From NCBI GenBank assembly GCA_948435375.1, contig CAOJGQ010000002.1, forward strand, positions 32,425-96,424: DNA of 64,000 nucleotides, given 5' to 3'. Of the stretch, positions 26,932 to 33,799 are shown piece by piece (the first letter of the stretch is position 1; every line of letters begins with the position of its first letter). This stretch comes from an uncultured Candidatus Saccharibacteria bacterium (GTDB taxonomy: Bacteria > Patescibacteriota > Saccharimonadia > Saccharimonadales > Saccharimonadaceae). The notes below the pieces were generated by a model, which was given only the letters and a program-made list of their open reading frames with translations, made no database searches and was not told the origin of the DNA. The translations under genes were made by a program, and so were the position numbers.

Positions 26932-27160
26932 ATTTCTCTACCTCCAAATTTTTTCCGTTTTCACGGTGCAAAATATACGACCGTAGTCTTATACTTAACA
27001 CCGTAAAAAGCGGAAGGTATTGAGGTAAAGGAAGATGACAGCAGAAAATTAATGTTCGAAAACTCCTAATTCAGGAGGGTATTTCCCTTGCGAAAAATAC
27101 CCTGTGTACACAGGGTGAACCTATACCACAATTTTTAGTCATGCAGATTCTCATCTGCAT
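26932..27160 (-). promoter_or_regulatory. structured 5' leader of the gene at 26931
   Basis: In RNA order: hairpin TGCAGATGAGAATCTGCA; perfect palindrome CCCTGTGTACACAGGG; a stem AGGGTATTT / AAATACCCT that shares bases with the palindrome and so excludes it; CTCCTGAATTAGGAG followed by TTTT; and TTTTCACGGTG / CACCGTAAAA near the ribosome-binding site. The layout is attenuator-like. Ligand or class unknown. Confidence 0.5.
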
Positions 27161-27166
27161 ACTTCG

Positions 27167-27195
27167 ATTTTATCACAGATTTGATGTTTTGTCAA
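27167..27195 (-). promoter_or_regulatory. promoter of the gene at 26931
   Basis: Minus strand TTGACA (27195-27190), 17 nt, TAAAAT (27172-27167). Confidence 0.8.
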
Positions 27196-27269
27196 TACTT
27201 TTGTGATGTATTGCTTAGCCGATAAAAGCTGCGTTATGAGAGTTTTGCCGGATGTAGTAAAATAAGGTT

Positions 27270-27839
27270 ATGAAACTAAAAATCGTCCTCCATAACATCC
27301 GCTCAACCTACAACGTGGGGGCGATTTTGCGCACGGCGGAGGGGCTGGGGGTGGAGCGAGTGATTTTCTCTGGTTACACACCGCGCTATGACGACCCGGA
27401 GCTTTTGCCACATTTACGGGAAAAGTTGAATCGACAAATTGCCAAGTCGGCGCTAGGAGCGGAGGAAATGGTAGCGCGGGAGAATGTGGATGATCTGCCG
27501 AGCTGGTTAGCAGAAGAAAAAGTACAGGGCGGACTGGTCATGGGTCTGGAAAATAATTTGGCGCCAGAAGAGATAAAAAGACGGATAATGCTTGGGGCGA
27601 GTGATTGGCTTGAAGAGCAAATGGTTTCTCAGCAGGCTCCGCCGGAACAGCTGATTTTGATTCTGGGCGAAGAAGTCGAGGGGATTCCGAGCAAAATCCG
27701 GCAGGAATGTGATTATTTCCTGGAAATTCCGATGCAAGGGCGGAAGGAATCTTTCAATGTTTCGGTGGCGGCAGCGATTGCGATGTGGGAGATTTTGAAA
27801 CCAAGAGATGATGAGATTGAGCAAGAAAAAACGCACTAG
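27270..27839 (+). CDS. SpoU/TrmH-family RNA 2'-O-methyltransferase
   Basis: 189 residues. The SPOUT motifs are clear: motif 1 NIRSTYNVGAILRTAEG, motif 2 ILGEEVEGIP and motif 3 IPMQGRKESFNVSVAAAIA. Uses S-adenosylmethionine to methylate a ribose in tRNA or rRNA. A middle segment (about 85-125) is longer than in short TrmL-type enzymes; the exact target is not predictable. TAAAAT (27258-27263) lies 6 nt before the ATG, so probably leaderless. It is on the plus strand, alone, convergent with the gene at 27905. Confidence 0.88.
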   Translation: MKLKIVLHNIRSTYNVGAILRTAEGLGVERVIFSGYTPRYDDPELLPHLREKLNRQIAKSALGAEEMVARENVDDLPSWLAEEKVQGGLVMGLENNLAPEEIKRRIMLGASDWLEEQMVSQQAPPEQLILILGEEVEGIPSKIRQECDYFLEIPMQGRKESFNVSVAAAIAMWEILKPRDDEIEQEKTH

Positions 27840-27854
27840 TAAGCTAGTACGTTT
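27831..27854 (+). terminator. hairpin at the end of the methyltransferase gene
   Basis: ACGCACTAG / CTAGTACGT overlapping the stop codon, followed by TTTGATCGAAAAATTT. Confidence 0.5.
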
Positions 27855-27904
27855 GATCGAAAAATTTCCGCCTTCTTACTGTATTGCTATCTTCGCCAAT
27901 TAGG

Positions 27905-28480
27905 TTAATAGTGTATAATCTGGTCAAATTGCCTTAAATCAGCTTCGGAATAGTCTTCGGAGATTTTAATGCCACGCTGGCTGGTGTAGGTGGCTACACG
28001 GATAATTCGACCGAAAGCCGCGTCATCACAATAATTACAGCAAAATTGACGCTCCGCTAAACCATTAAAGGGTTGTGCTTTGACCAGAAGACTCAGATAA
28101 TGTTTATTATTGGTCTTAATGTCAATAATGCTCCCATGCGGCCGATCAACCCCAGCAAGATAATAATGCAGCCGCACATGAGACCGAAATATTTCAACTC
28201 GCCACAGATTGTAGCGCTGATCGGCGCCACTCAAGATACTCTCGACACACGGATGGTAGACCTTAAAGCGGTCAATTTCGGTGTCGATAACATCCACGAC
28301 GCTAACTTTGTCTTTCATCTTATAAACTTCGCTGTGGATTTGCAATTTGAGCGGCGCCAAGATCCAAGCAATCTCGAGCGGTGGCGCATCTAGAATCATT
28401 CTCAGACGCTCGTCTGGATTCAGTTTCGTCTCCGGCTCGCCGATATTCATGAAAATCTCACAAAATTCTGCACCTTTCAT
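27905..28480 (-). CDS. hypothetical protein
   Basis: 191 residues; AGGAGG lies before the ATG and a TTGACA/TACGAT promoter is at 28538-28566. No signal peptide. A long helix-rich N-terminus (NPDERLRMILDAPPLEIAWI) precedes a mixed region with a Cys pair (QFCCNYCDD) and a His-rich patch (RSHVRLHYY). No family recognised. A single-gene transcript convergent with the methyltransferase gene. Confidence 0.7.
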   Translation of the reverse strand: MKGAEFCEIFMNIGEPETKLNPDERLRMILDAPPLEIAWILAPLKLQIHSEVYKMKDKVSVVDVIDTEIDRFKVYHPCVESILSGADQRYNLWRVEIFRSHVRLHYYLAGVDRPHGSIIDIKTNNKHYLSLLVKAQPFNGLAERQFCCNYCDDAAFGRIIRVATYTSQRGIKISEDYSEADLRQFDQIIHY

Positions 28481-28537
28481 TCTCTACTCCTCCTCTCAGG
28501 GATGGCAGAATTTTAAAAATACATCCCCCTTCCTTCT

Positions 28538-28566
28538 ATCGTATCACATGAAGGCGCTTATGTCAA
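28538..28566 (-). promoter_or_regulatory. promoter of the gene at 28480
   Basis: Minus strand TTGACA (28566-28561), 17 nt ending ATGTGA, TACGAT (28543-28538), then AGAAGGAAGG. Confidence 0.75.
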
Positions 28567-28569
28567 TAC

Positions 28570-29304
28570 CTATTTGATGATTTTCTCTTCATCCGAGAGG
28601 CCAAATTCTTCGTCTTCGGCGCTCGAGAAACCGTCGTAATAGTTGGTTTTGATGGGCGGATGGCCGATTTTGTTAGCGGCTTTGACGATTTCTGCGACAT
28701 CGTCGGTGAGTTTGAAAATTTTGAGGTCGTTTTTACTGATTAGGCCGAGCGGAAGCATTTTGGCCTCGAAAAACTTGTCCAGCTGGCGCCAAAAACTCTT
28801 ACCAAAGAGGAAAACTGGCATTTTTGGCATCTTCCCTTCTTGCATGAGGACGGTGATTTCGGAGAGTTCGTCGAGGGTGCCGAAACCGCCTGGGAACATA
28901 ACGTAGACTTTGGCGGACATGGCGAGCATGACTTTGCGAGCGAAGAAATATTTGAAATTTAGCATGTCGGTGAGGTAGGGATTCGGGAATTGCTCGTGGC
29001 GCAGGGTGATGTTGAGACCAATGCTCTTACCACCGTATTCGAAAGCGCCTTGGTTGGCGGCTTCCATGATGCCGGGACCGCCGCCGGTAATGACCGCATG
29101 GCCGTTCTGAGCGAGGAGCTGGCCGAGCTCGCGGGCTTTTTTGCAATATTTATTATCCTGAGGCAAGCGGGCGGAGCCGAAAATGGTAACGCCCTGCGGA
29201 TAAGTACGGACGATTTTTAGGCCGCGTTCAAGGTCATTCGCATAAGCTTTAGCACGCTTAATGTCGGCGGCTTCGAGTTGTTTTAAAAAATCTTCATCTA
29301 ACAT
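28570..29304 (-). CDS. LOG-family / TIGR00730 Rossmann-fold protein
   Basis: 244 residues. Motifs GGGPGIMEAANQGA and PGGFGTLDELSE are the LOG/lysine-decarboxylase-like signature. Proven members are nucleoside 5'-monophosphate phosphoribohydrolases (cytokinin-activating LOG, PpnN); the PGGxGTxxE motif with its Glu is intact, so such an activity is plausible. The start overlaps the stop of the epimerase-like gene as TAATG: co-transcribed with the pentose-phosphate genes, which fits release of ribose 5-phosphate from nucleotides. Confidence 0.88.
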   Translation of the reverse strand: MLDEDFLKQLEAADIKRAKAYANDLERGLKIVRTYPQGVTIFGSARLPQDNKYCKKARELGQLLAQNGHAVITGGGPGIMEAANQGAFEYGGKSIGLNITLRHEQFPNPYLTDMLNFKYFFARKVMLAMSAKVYVMFPGGFGTLDELSEITVLMQEGKMPKMPVFLFGKSFWRQLDKFFEAKMLPLGLISKNDLKIFKLTDDVAEIVKAANKIGHPPIKTNYYDGFSSAEDEEFGLSDEEKIIK

Positions 29305-29954
29305 TAGAGTAATACTCCTTTTTTCTCACTTTCGGCGACGAGGGATTGATACATGGCGGCAGGATCGGCGGCGCTCGAGATTGCGCTGCCGACGTTAATA
29401 ACGTTCACTTCGTCATGGGCCAAGGCCCGGACATTGCTGAGGTTAGCGCCGCCATCCCAGCCGATTTCGACGGTTGGGTTGATAGCGCGGATGAGCGGTA
29501 CCTTTTCGGCTTGGAGCATGTCGATCCTGCCGCCCTGCCGGCCGAGCTCTCCAGCAAAAATCATAACATGGTCGGCGGCCTGGATGGCAGCTGCGACCTT
29601 ACCGGGGAAAGTGGTTTTCAGGAGAGCGAGGCCGACCTCAATTCCAGCTTGTTTAAGCTCGGCAAAGATGTTATTAATATCGTCATTCACTTCAGCGTGC
29701 ACAATACAAAGGCTGGGTTTCAGATTGATAATTTGCGGCAGATAACTACTGGGCTGAGCAGTCATGAGATGGAGGTCAATTTTTACGCCGGCGGAAAATT
29801 GATCCATGTCGCTTAGCGATACTAGGGTAGTAGGAGCGAAACTGCCGTCGGATGTATCAATCTGAATACGCTTAGCGAATTTAGCAAAGTTCTCGAGATT
29901 TTGGCGAAAAAGATTGGGGTCGTTAGTGGTAATAGTGGGGACGATTTCGGCCAT
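29304..29954 (-). CDS. ribulose-phosphate 3-epimerase-like protein with a changed metal ligand
   Basis: 216 residues, TIM-barrel length. Family landmarks: IQIDTSDGSF (normally IHVDVMDG), DLHLMT (DVHLM) and WDGGAN (VDGG). The catalytic Asp residues and the second metal His are kept, but the first metal His is Gln. The enzyme may still act, use another metal site, or have another substrate. Context between rpiB and the LOG-family gene supports a pentose-phosphate role. The stop overlaps the next start as TAATG. Confidence 0.8.
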   Translation of the reverse strand: MAEIVPTITTNDPNLFRQNLENFAKFAKRIQIDTSDGSFAPTTLVSLSDMDQFSAGVKIDLHLMTAQPSSYLPQIINLKPSLCIVHAEVNDDINNIFAELKQAGIEVGLALLKTTFPGKVAAAIQAADHVMIFAGELGRQGGRIDMLQAEKVPLIRAINPTVEIGWDGGANLSNVRALAHDEVNVINVGSAISSAADPAAMYQSLVAESEKKGVLL

Positions 29955-29956
29955 GG

Positions 29957-30424
29957 TTATTTTTCTCCGGTTTCTTGGTCAAGTCGCTCGACACGATGAG
30001 CATAGCGTTGGTCAAGATTAGGGCGTGCATGGCAAAAAGCCTTGACGATTTTTTCCATATCATCGGCTGATAGCTCATCGGCCGGCAAGCAAACGATGTT
30101 TGCCCAATCATGTTCGCGACCTAAAACGGCATCTTCGGGAGTTTCGACACGAACAGCGCGCGCGCCTTTTATACGGTTAGCTTGAATACAAACGCCATGC
30201 CCAGAACCGCAGAGCAATACGCCAAAACCATATTCATCCTTCGCCACCGCTTTTGCTACCGCCTTAGCTGGGTCATTAAAATCGTCATTCTCCTCATATT
30301 CTTCCGCTCCGAGATCTTCAACCTTGACATTTTCGTGGCAATCTTTCAAAAGGTCAAAAAGCTCTTCCTTTTTCTGAAATCCGCGATGGTCGGCTCCGAG
30401 ATAAATGGTATATTCTGGCATCAT
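29957..30424 (-). CDS. rpiB: ribose-5-phosphate isomerase B family protein
   Basis: 155 residues. GADHRGFQKKEEL at the start and CGSGHGVCIQANRIKGARA with the catalytic Cys and the loop matching RpiB/LacAB are clear. Interconverts ribose 5-phosphate and ribulose 5-phosphate. AGGAG lies before a double ATG (30424/30421); either start works. Two nt separate it from the epimerase-like gene. Confidence 0.9.
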   Translation of the reverse strand: MMPEYTIYLGADHRGFQKKEELFDLLKDCHENVKVEDLGAEEYEENDDFNDPAKAVAKAVAKDEYGFGVLLCGSGHGVCIQANRIKGARAVRVETPEDAVLGREHDWANIVCLPADELSADDMEKIVKAFCHARPNLDQRYAHRVERLDQETGEK

Positions 30425-30448
30425 ATCTACTCCTTTCCTATTCTTACA

Positions 30449-31453
30449 CTATACACTGCGGCCAAAGTCAACTGAAAGTTCGACGAGACGGTTCGAATAG
30501 CCCCATTCGTTGTCATACCAGGCCACAACTTTGACCAAATTTCCACCAACAACATCGGTGAGCGGCAGGTCAACAACGGCGGAATGTGAGTTGCCGCGGA
30601 AGTCCGAACTAACCAACTCGGCCTTCGAAACATCGAGGATTCCTTCATAATATGGTTCACGGGCGGCTTTCTCGAGGGCAGAATTAAGGTCTTCGACCGT
30701 AACATTATGCTTCAGGACGGCAGTAATATCGGCTAGCGAGACAATCAAGCTCGGTACGCGCACCGAAAGCCCGTTAAAACGGCCATCGAGGCTAGGAATT
30801 GTCAAGGCGGCGGCTTTCGAAGCACCAGTCGTGGTTGGGGCAATATTTACGCCAGCCGCGCGAGCTTCACGCAAGTCTTTCGCCACGTCGTCAACCAGGC
30901 GCTGTGAAACCGTATAGGAATGAACCGTGGTCATCATGGCTTTTTCGATACCAAAGTTATCCTCAAGCACCTTCATGACTGGGGCGATACAGTTTGTAGT
31001 ACAACTAGCACAAGAGATCACATCATCATCCGCGGTCACGACTTCTTCGTTCACGCCGAGCACAACCGTCTTCGCGCCAGCCCCTTTCGCGGGAGCGGAA
31101 ATCACCACCTTTCGTGCGCCGGCTTTAATATGCATGCGGGCGTCTTCGGGTTTAGTAAAGTGGCCAGTACATTCCAGCACGACGTCGATTTGGAGCTTAT
31201 CCCAAGGAAGCTTAACCGGCTCGGGCTCGTTCAGGAAGAGAATTTTATGACCATCAACAATAATATGGCGCTCGTCGTAGCTGACTTCATGATCATAGAC
31301 TCCATAAGCGGAATCATATTTCAGGAGATGAGCGAAGGTCTTAGTATCGCCGAGGCTATTGATCGCGATCACTTCCGCGTCATGGCGCTCAAAAGCAATC
31401 TTGAAAGCCGATCTCCCAATCCGTCCGAATCCATTTATCGCGAGTCTAACCAT
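30449..31453 (-). CDS. gap: glyceraldehyde-3-phosphate dehydrogenase
   Basis: 334 residues, usual length. NAD-binding start INGFGRIGR, catalytic Cys in SCASCTTNC, and C-terminal WYDNEWGYSNRLVEL are intact. Converts glyceraldehyde 3-phosphate to 1,3-bisphosphoglycerate. TATAAT at 31483-31488 (minus strand), a small CCTAAA/TTTAGG hairpin and an AGGAG site precede the ATG. Probably the first gene of gap-rpiB-epimerase-LOG, a central-carbon operon. Confidence 0.97.
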   Translation of the reverse strand: MVRLAINGFGRIGRSAFKIAFERHDAEVIAINSLGDTKTFAHLLKYDSAYGVYDHEVSYDERHIIVDGHKILFLNEPEPVKLPWDKLQIDVVLECTGHFTKPEDARMHIKAGARKVVISAPAKGAGAKTVVLGVNEEVVTADDDVISCASCTTNCIAPVMKVLEDNFGIEKAMMTTVHSYTVSQRLVDDVAKDLREARAAGVNIAPTTTGASKAAALTIPSLDGRFNGLSVRVPSLIVSLADITAVLKHNVTVEDLNSALEKAAREPYYEGILDVSKAELVSSDFRGNSHSAVVDLPLTDVVGGNLVKVVAWYDNEWGYSNRLVELSVDFGRSV

Positions 31454-31613
31454 TGTTTTCTCCTAAAAAGTCCTTTAGGTTTATTATAGCATAAGGTTTT
31501 CAAAAAATGAAGATGGGTGATTTGGGTTTTCATGATATGTGGAAAGGTAAAAAGCTAATGGCAGTCTTCATTCTTTATCAAACAGAACCAGAAAATTAAA
31601 ATCATCTGCTAAT

Positions 31614-31810
31614 TTACTCATATATCTAACTCGTGGTGGTTACATGATGGTGTTGACTGGTTCTTTGAGATACGTTGGGGAATATGGGGCTGATTGGAGC
31701 AAGACAGCCTTTTTGTCTACGACCAACGCTTATAATTTTAATTTTTATCTGTACCAATTTTATATATCACCAAATAGTAATCGATGGTTTGGCTTTGCGG
31801 GACGGACCAT
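31614..31810 (+). repeat. lectin-domain cassette C (diverged)
   Basis: Plus strand encodes IYLTRGGY, LTGSLRYVG, then an AT-rich, diverged middle and NRWFGFAGRTIKPYQRS before a TAG at 31830. Framework is recognisable but much older than A, B, D, E and G. Its 3' end overlaps that of cassette D. Confidence 0.7.
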
Positions 31811-32002
31811 AAAGCCGTACCAACGATCGTAGCCGTTCGACGGGATGACGTTAGCGCTATTGAAATGGAGGGTGTACGTATCGAGCTCAGATGGATAGGC
31901 AGTGCTAGCCCGGTAGTTGCCAAAGCCGCCCGCGCCCCTCAAAGAGCCAGTAGTCATAGTCACGGCCCCGCCACGAGTTAGATATATAGGAGATTTTGAG
32001 AT
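31804..32002 (-). repeat. lectin-domain variable cassette D
   Basis: Minus strand encodes SPIYLTRGG, TGSLRGAG, NYRASTAYPSELDTYTL, NVIPSNGYDRW, GFMVRPAKP. Convergent with C: the two share about 30 bp at their 3' ends. Confidence 0.85.
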
Positions 32003-32055
32003 GGTTTTATATGCTAGTAGTGCTGGATTGAGTAGCTTTTTGGGTCTTGCAATTA

Positions 32056-32076
32056 GTGTTGTAAAGATTACAACAC
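32056..32076. promoter_or_regulatory. perfect palindrome, possible operator or hairpin
   Basis: GTGTTGTAA-AGA-TTACAACAC, followed by TTTT, 46 bp upstream of the promoter at 32123. Related palindromes occur at 17822-17840 and 51960-51984. Confidence 0.45.
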
Positions 32077-32122
32077 TTTTGGCGGGAAAGTTGAGAAAAT
32101 GACGGAAAATAGGGTAAAAATA

Positions 32123-32151
32123 TTGACTTTTTGAATATTGTATGCTATAAT
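32123..32151 (+). promoter_or_regulatory. promoter of the decayed gene at 32293
   Basis: TTGACT (32123-32128), 17 nt ending TATGC, TATAAT (32146-32151). The leader (32158-32292) folds into a CCTAAGA/TCTTAGG hairpin and ends with AAGGAGG. Confidence 0.75.
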
Positions 32152-32292
32152 GAAAGTATAAGGCTAATTCTTGGGTTAGCTGATTGGTGTTTTGATAACC
32201 TAAGAGAGATTCTTAGGTATTTTATCAGTTTGAATGGCTAATCAACCGAGGAGCCCGGACCAAAAGAATGATCATTTTAAGGAGGGTAAAAG

Positions 32293-32568
32293 ATGGTTTG
32301 GAAAATGATTAAGATTGTTTTTAGTTTTTTATGTAGTGTGGCGCTCACATGATTGCTCGCTGGGGTCATTGCTTTTATTGGGCATGATGTGATCTTGTCA
32401 CGCTAGGAGGAGGATAATGCACGTTCCTTCGGGCCGGATCGTACAGTACAAGAAGCGTTGGGCGATACTATGGACTTGGATGTGGCGGCGACGCTGACCG
32501 GCGAGGATGCTGGCGTGGAAATTTATAATCAATTACAGTCGAGCGTACCCTACATAATGTCGCCTTAA
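32293..32568 (+). pseudogene. small membrane protein gene with two in-frame stops
   Basis: From an ATG with AAGGAGG 6 nt upstream, 92 codons stay in one frame except TGA (codon 20) and TAG (codon 38). Read through, it gives a membrane helix (MVWKMIKIVFSFLCSVALT, stop, LLAGVIAFIGHDVILSR, stop) and an acidic tail (EALGDTMDLDVAATLTGED). The first 19 codons alone would be a short peptide. The 3' end runs into the IS200 remnant. Likely a recently broken gene; recoding is unlikely because UGA is a normal stop elsewhere. Confidence 0.5.
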
Positions 32569-32637
32569 CTTCGGAGTGAAGACGATGTGGTACTTGCAAT
32601 TCCGTTTTGTATGACTTAAATTGTTTATATCATTCAT
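32533..32637 (-). pseudogene. IS200-family transposase (tnpA) remnant
   Basis: 34 residues, MNDINNLSHTKRNCKYHIVF then TPKLRR, match the N-terminus of IS200/IS605 TnpA (NSLSHTKWNCKYHIVFAPKYRR). Everything after the first about 28 residues, including the catalytic HUH and Tyr, is gone. A perfect 13-bp inverted repeat lies just upstream (32648-32686), as in IS200 5' ends. Confidence 0.75.
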
Positions 32638-32647
32638 TCCCGTGATT

Positions 32648-32686
32648 GGAAAAATGATGCCCAGATTGGACATCATTTTTCCATGC
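32648..32686 (-). terminator. hairpin between rpsG and the IS200 remnant
   Basis: TGGAAAAATGATG / CATCATTTTTCCA, 13-bp perfect arms. Could be the rpsG terminator, the read-through-blocking hairpin of IS200, or both. Confidence 0.6.
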
Positions 32687-32704
32687 GATAGCTTTAGGCA
32701 CACC

Positions 32705-33184
32705 TTAAGCACGAGCAAAGTGCGCAAAGGCACGGTTGGCTTCGGCCATGCGGTGGCAGTCTTCCTTCTTCTTGAAGGCGGCGCCAGTTTCGTTGTAAGC
32801 ATCGACGATCTCGAGCTCGAGGCGCTTAGCGTACGGCATACCGCTACGAGCGCGGGCAGCTTGCACCAGCCAAGAAAAGGCGAAGTGCAGCTGACGATGA
32901 CCCTCGATTGGGAACGGGATTTGGTAGTTCGCGCCACCAACCCGGCGAGATTTCACTTCGAAATCTGGGCTGATATTCGCGATAGCTTTCTCAAAGACTT
33001 CGACGGGGTCCTCAGAATTCAGCTTGCGCGCGGCGCCCTCGAGAGCTTGATAGACAGCACGTTCGGCGACTTGTTTCTTGCCGTCGAGCATGGATTTGTT
33101 AATCAAGCGCTGGACGAGCACACTCTGATATTTACGATCGGGCGAAACTTGGCGCTCGAGAGATTTAGTAACTTTGCGTGGCAT
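32705..33184 (-). CDS. rpsG: 30S ribosomal protein S7
   Basis: 159 residues with the S7 start MPRKVTKSLERQVSPDRKYQ, LINKSMLDGKKQVAERAVY and C-terminal KKEDCHRMAEANRAFAHF. Initiates assembly of the 30S head. Three nt after rpsL, as in the str operon, but fusA and tufA do not follow here: the operon stops after rpsG at an IS200 remnant. Confidence 0.97.
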   Translation of the reverse strand: MPRKVTKSLERQVSPDRKYQSVLVQRLINKSMLDGKKQVAERAVYQALEGAARKLNSEDPVEVFEKAIANISPDFEVKSRRVGGANYQIPFPIEGHRQLHFAFSWLVQAARARSGMPYAKRLELEIVDAYNETGAAFKKKEDCHRMAEANRAFAHFARA

Positions 33185-33187
33185 AAA

Positions 33188-33598
33188 TTATTCTCCCTTC
33201 TTGGCACCGTATTTCGAACGGCCTTGTTTACGACCTTGGACACCCTGGAGGTCCAAAGTACCTCTGACAATATGATAGCGCACACCCGGAAGATCCGGCA
33301 CGCGACCGCCACGCACTAGCACTACGGCGTGTTCCTGCAGGTTATGACCTTCGCCACCGATGTAAGCCCAGACTTCCTGACCATTGGTCAGGCGGACACG
33401 AGCGACCTTGCGCAAGGCGGAGTTAGGTTTCTTTGGGGTCTTGGTAGTAACCTTCAGACAGACGCCGCGCTTCAGGGGAGCGGCTTGGTTGTAGCGCTTG
33501 GTTTTGAGCGTGTTGACGATAGAGCCGAGAGCCGGAGCCTTGGACTTTTTCGCCGCTTTCTGACGAGGTTTACGAATCAACTGATTAATAGTTGGCAC
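33188..33598 (-). CDS. rpsL: 30S ribosomal protein S12
   Basis: 136 residues from the GTG at 33598 ([13 protein letters not shown]); AGGA lies 8 nt upstream and the family starts here, whereas the longer ATG frame from 33724 adds 42 unrelated residues. The decoding-centre blocks [18 protein letters not shown] and [19 protein letters not shown] are intact, with Lys at the position linked to streptomycin response. Promoter (minus): TTGAAT, 17 nt, TATAAT near 33684-33712. Confidence 0.97.
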   Translation of the reverse strand: MPTINQLIRKPRQKAAKKSKAPALGSIVNTLKTKRYNQAAPLKRGVCLKVTTKTPKKPNSALRKVARVRLTNGQEVWAYIGGEGHNLQEHAVVLVRGGRVPDLPGVRYHIVRGTLDLQGVQGRKQGRSKYGAKKGE

Positions 33599-33740
33599 GA
33601 TAAAATTCCTAATTAACTTAATATTATATAATATTGGCCTTCTGTTTACAGCAATAGCAGAGAGCCTGAAACTCTTGTCGTCATTATAGCGCAAAAATCG
33701 ACAAAATTCAAGGGTTTTTGGCAATTTTTGAGGCTTATGC

Positions 33741-33769
33741 TTGACTTTTTTAGTGATGTGTGATATAAT
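33741..33769 (+). promoter_or_regulatory. strong promoter pointing into the 3' end of tig
   Basis: TTGACT (33741-33746), 17 nt ending GTGTGA, TATAAT (33764-33769), GGAGAAATAG. Divergent from the rpsL promoter; only antisense tig sequence follows. Confidence 0.65.
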
Positions 33770-33799
33770 GGAGAAATAGGGGTCAATTATTCGACTGGT

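Larger units (their letters stand above)
31454..32532. other. gap with two cassettes, a palindrome and a decayed gene
   Basis: From left: a degenerate hairpin (AATGAAGA at about 31506, TCTTCATT at about 31565), cassettes C and D in convergent order, the palindrome at 32056-32076, the promoter at 32123 and the broken reading frame at 32293. Confidence 0.6.

Noticed and set aside
32293..32568. UGA recoding (genetic code 25) as the explanation of the in-frame TGA
   Set aside because: UGA ends normal genes here, e.g. the hydrolase at 3283, and a second in-frame TAG follows.
32533..32940. 135-codon minus-strand frame extending the IS200 remnant into rpsG
   Set aside because: The first about 100 codons are rpsG DNA in the wrong phase; only the last 34 codons match TnpA.
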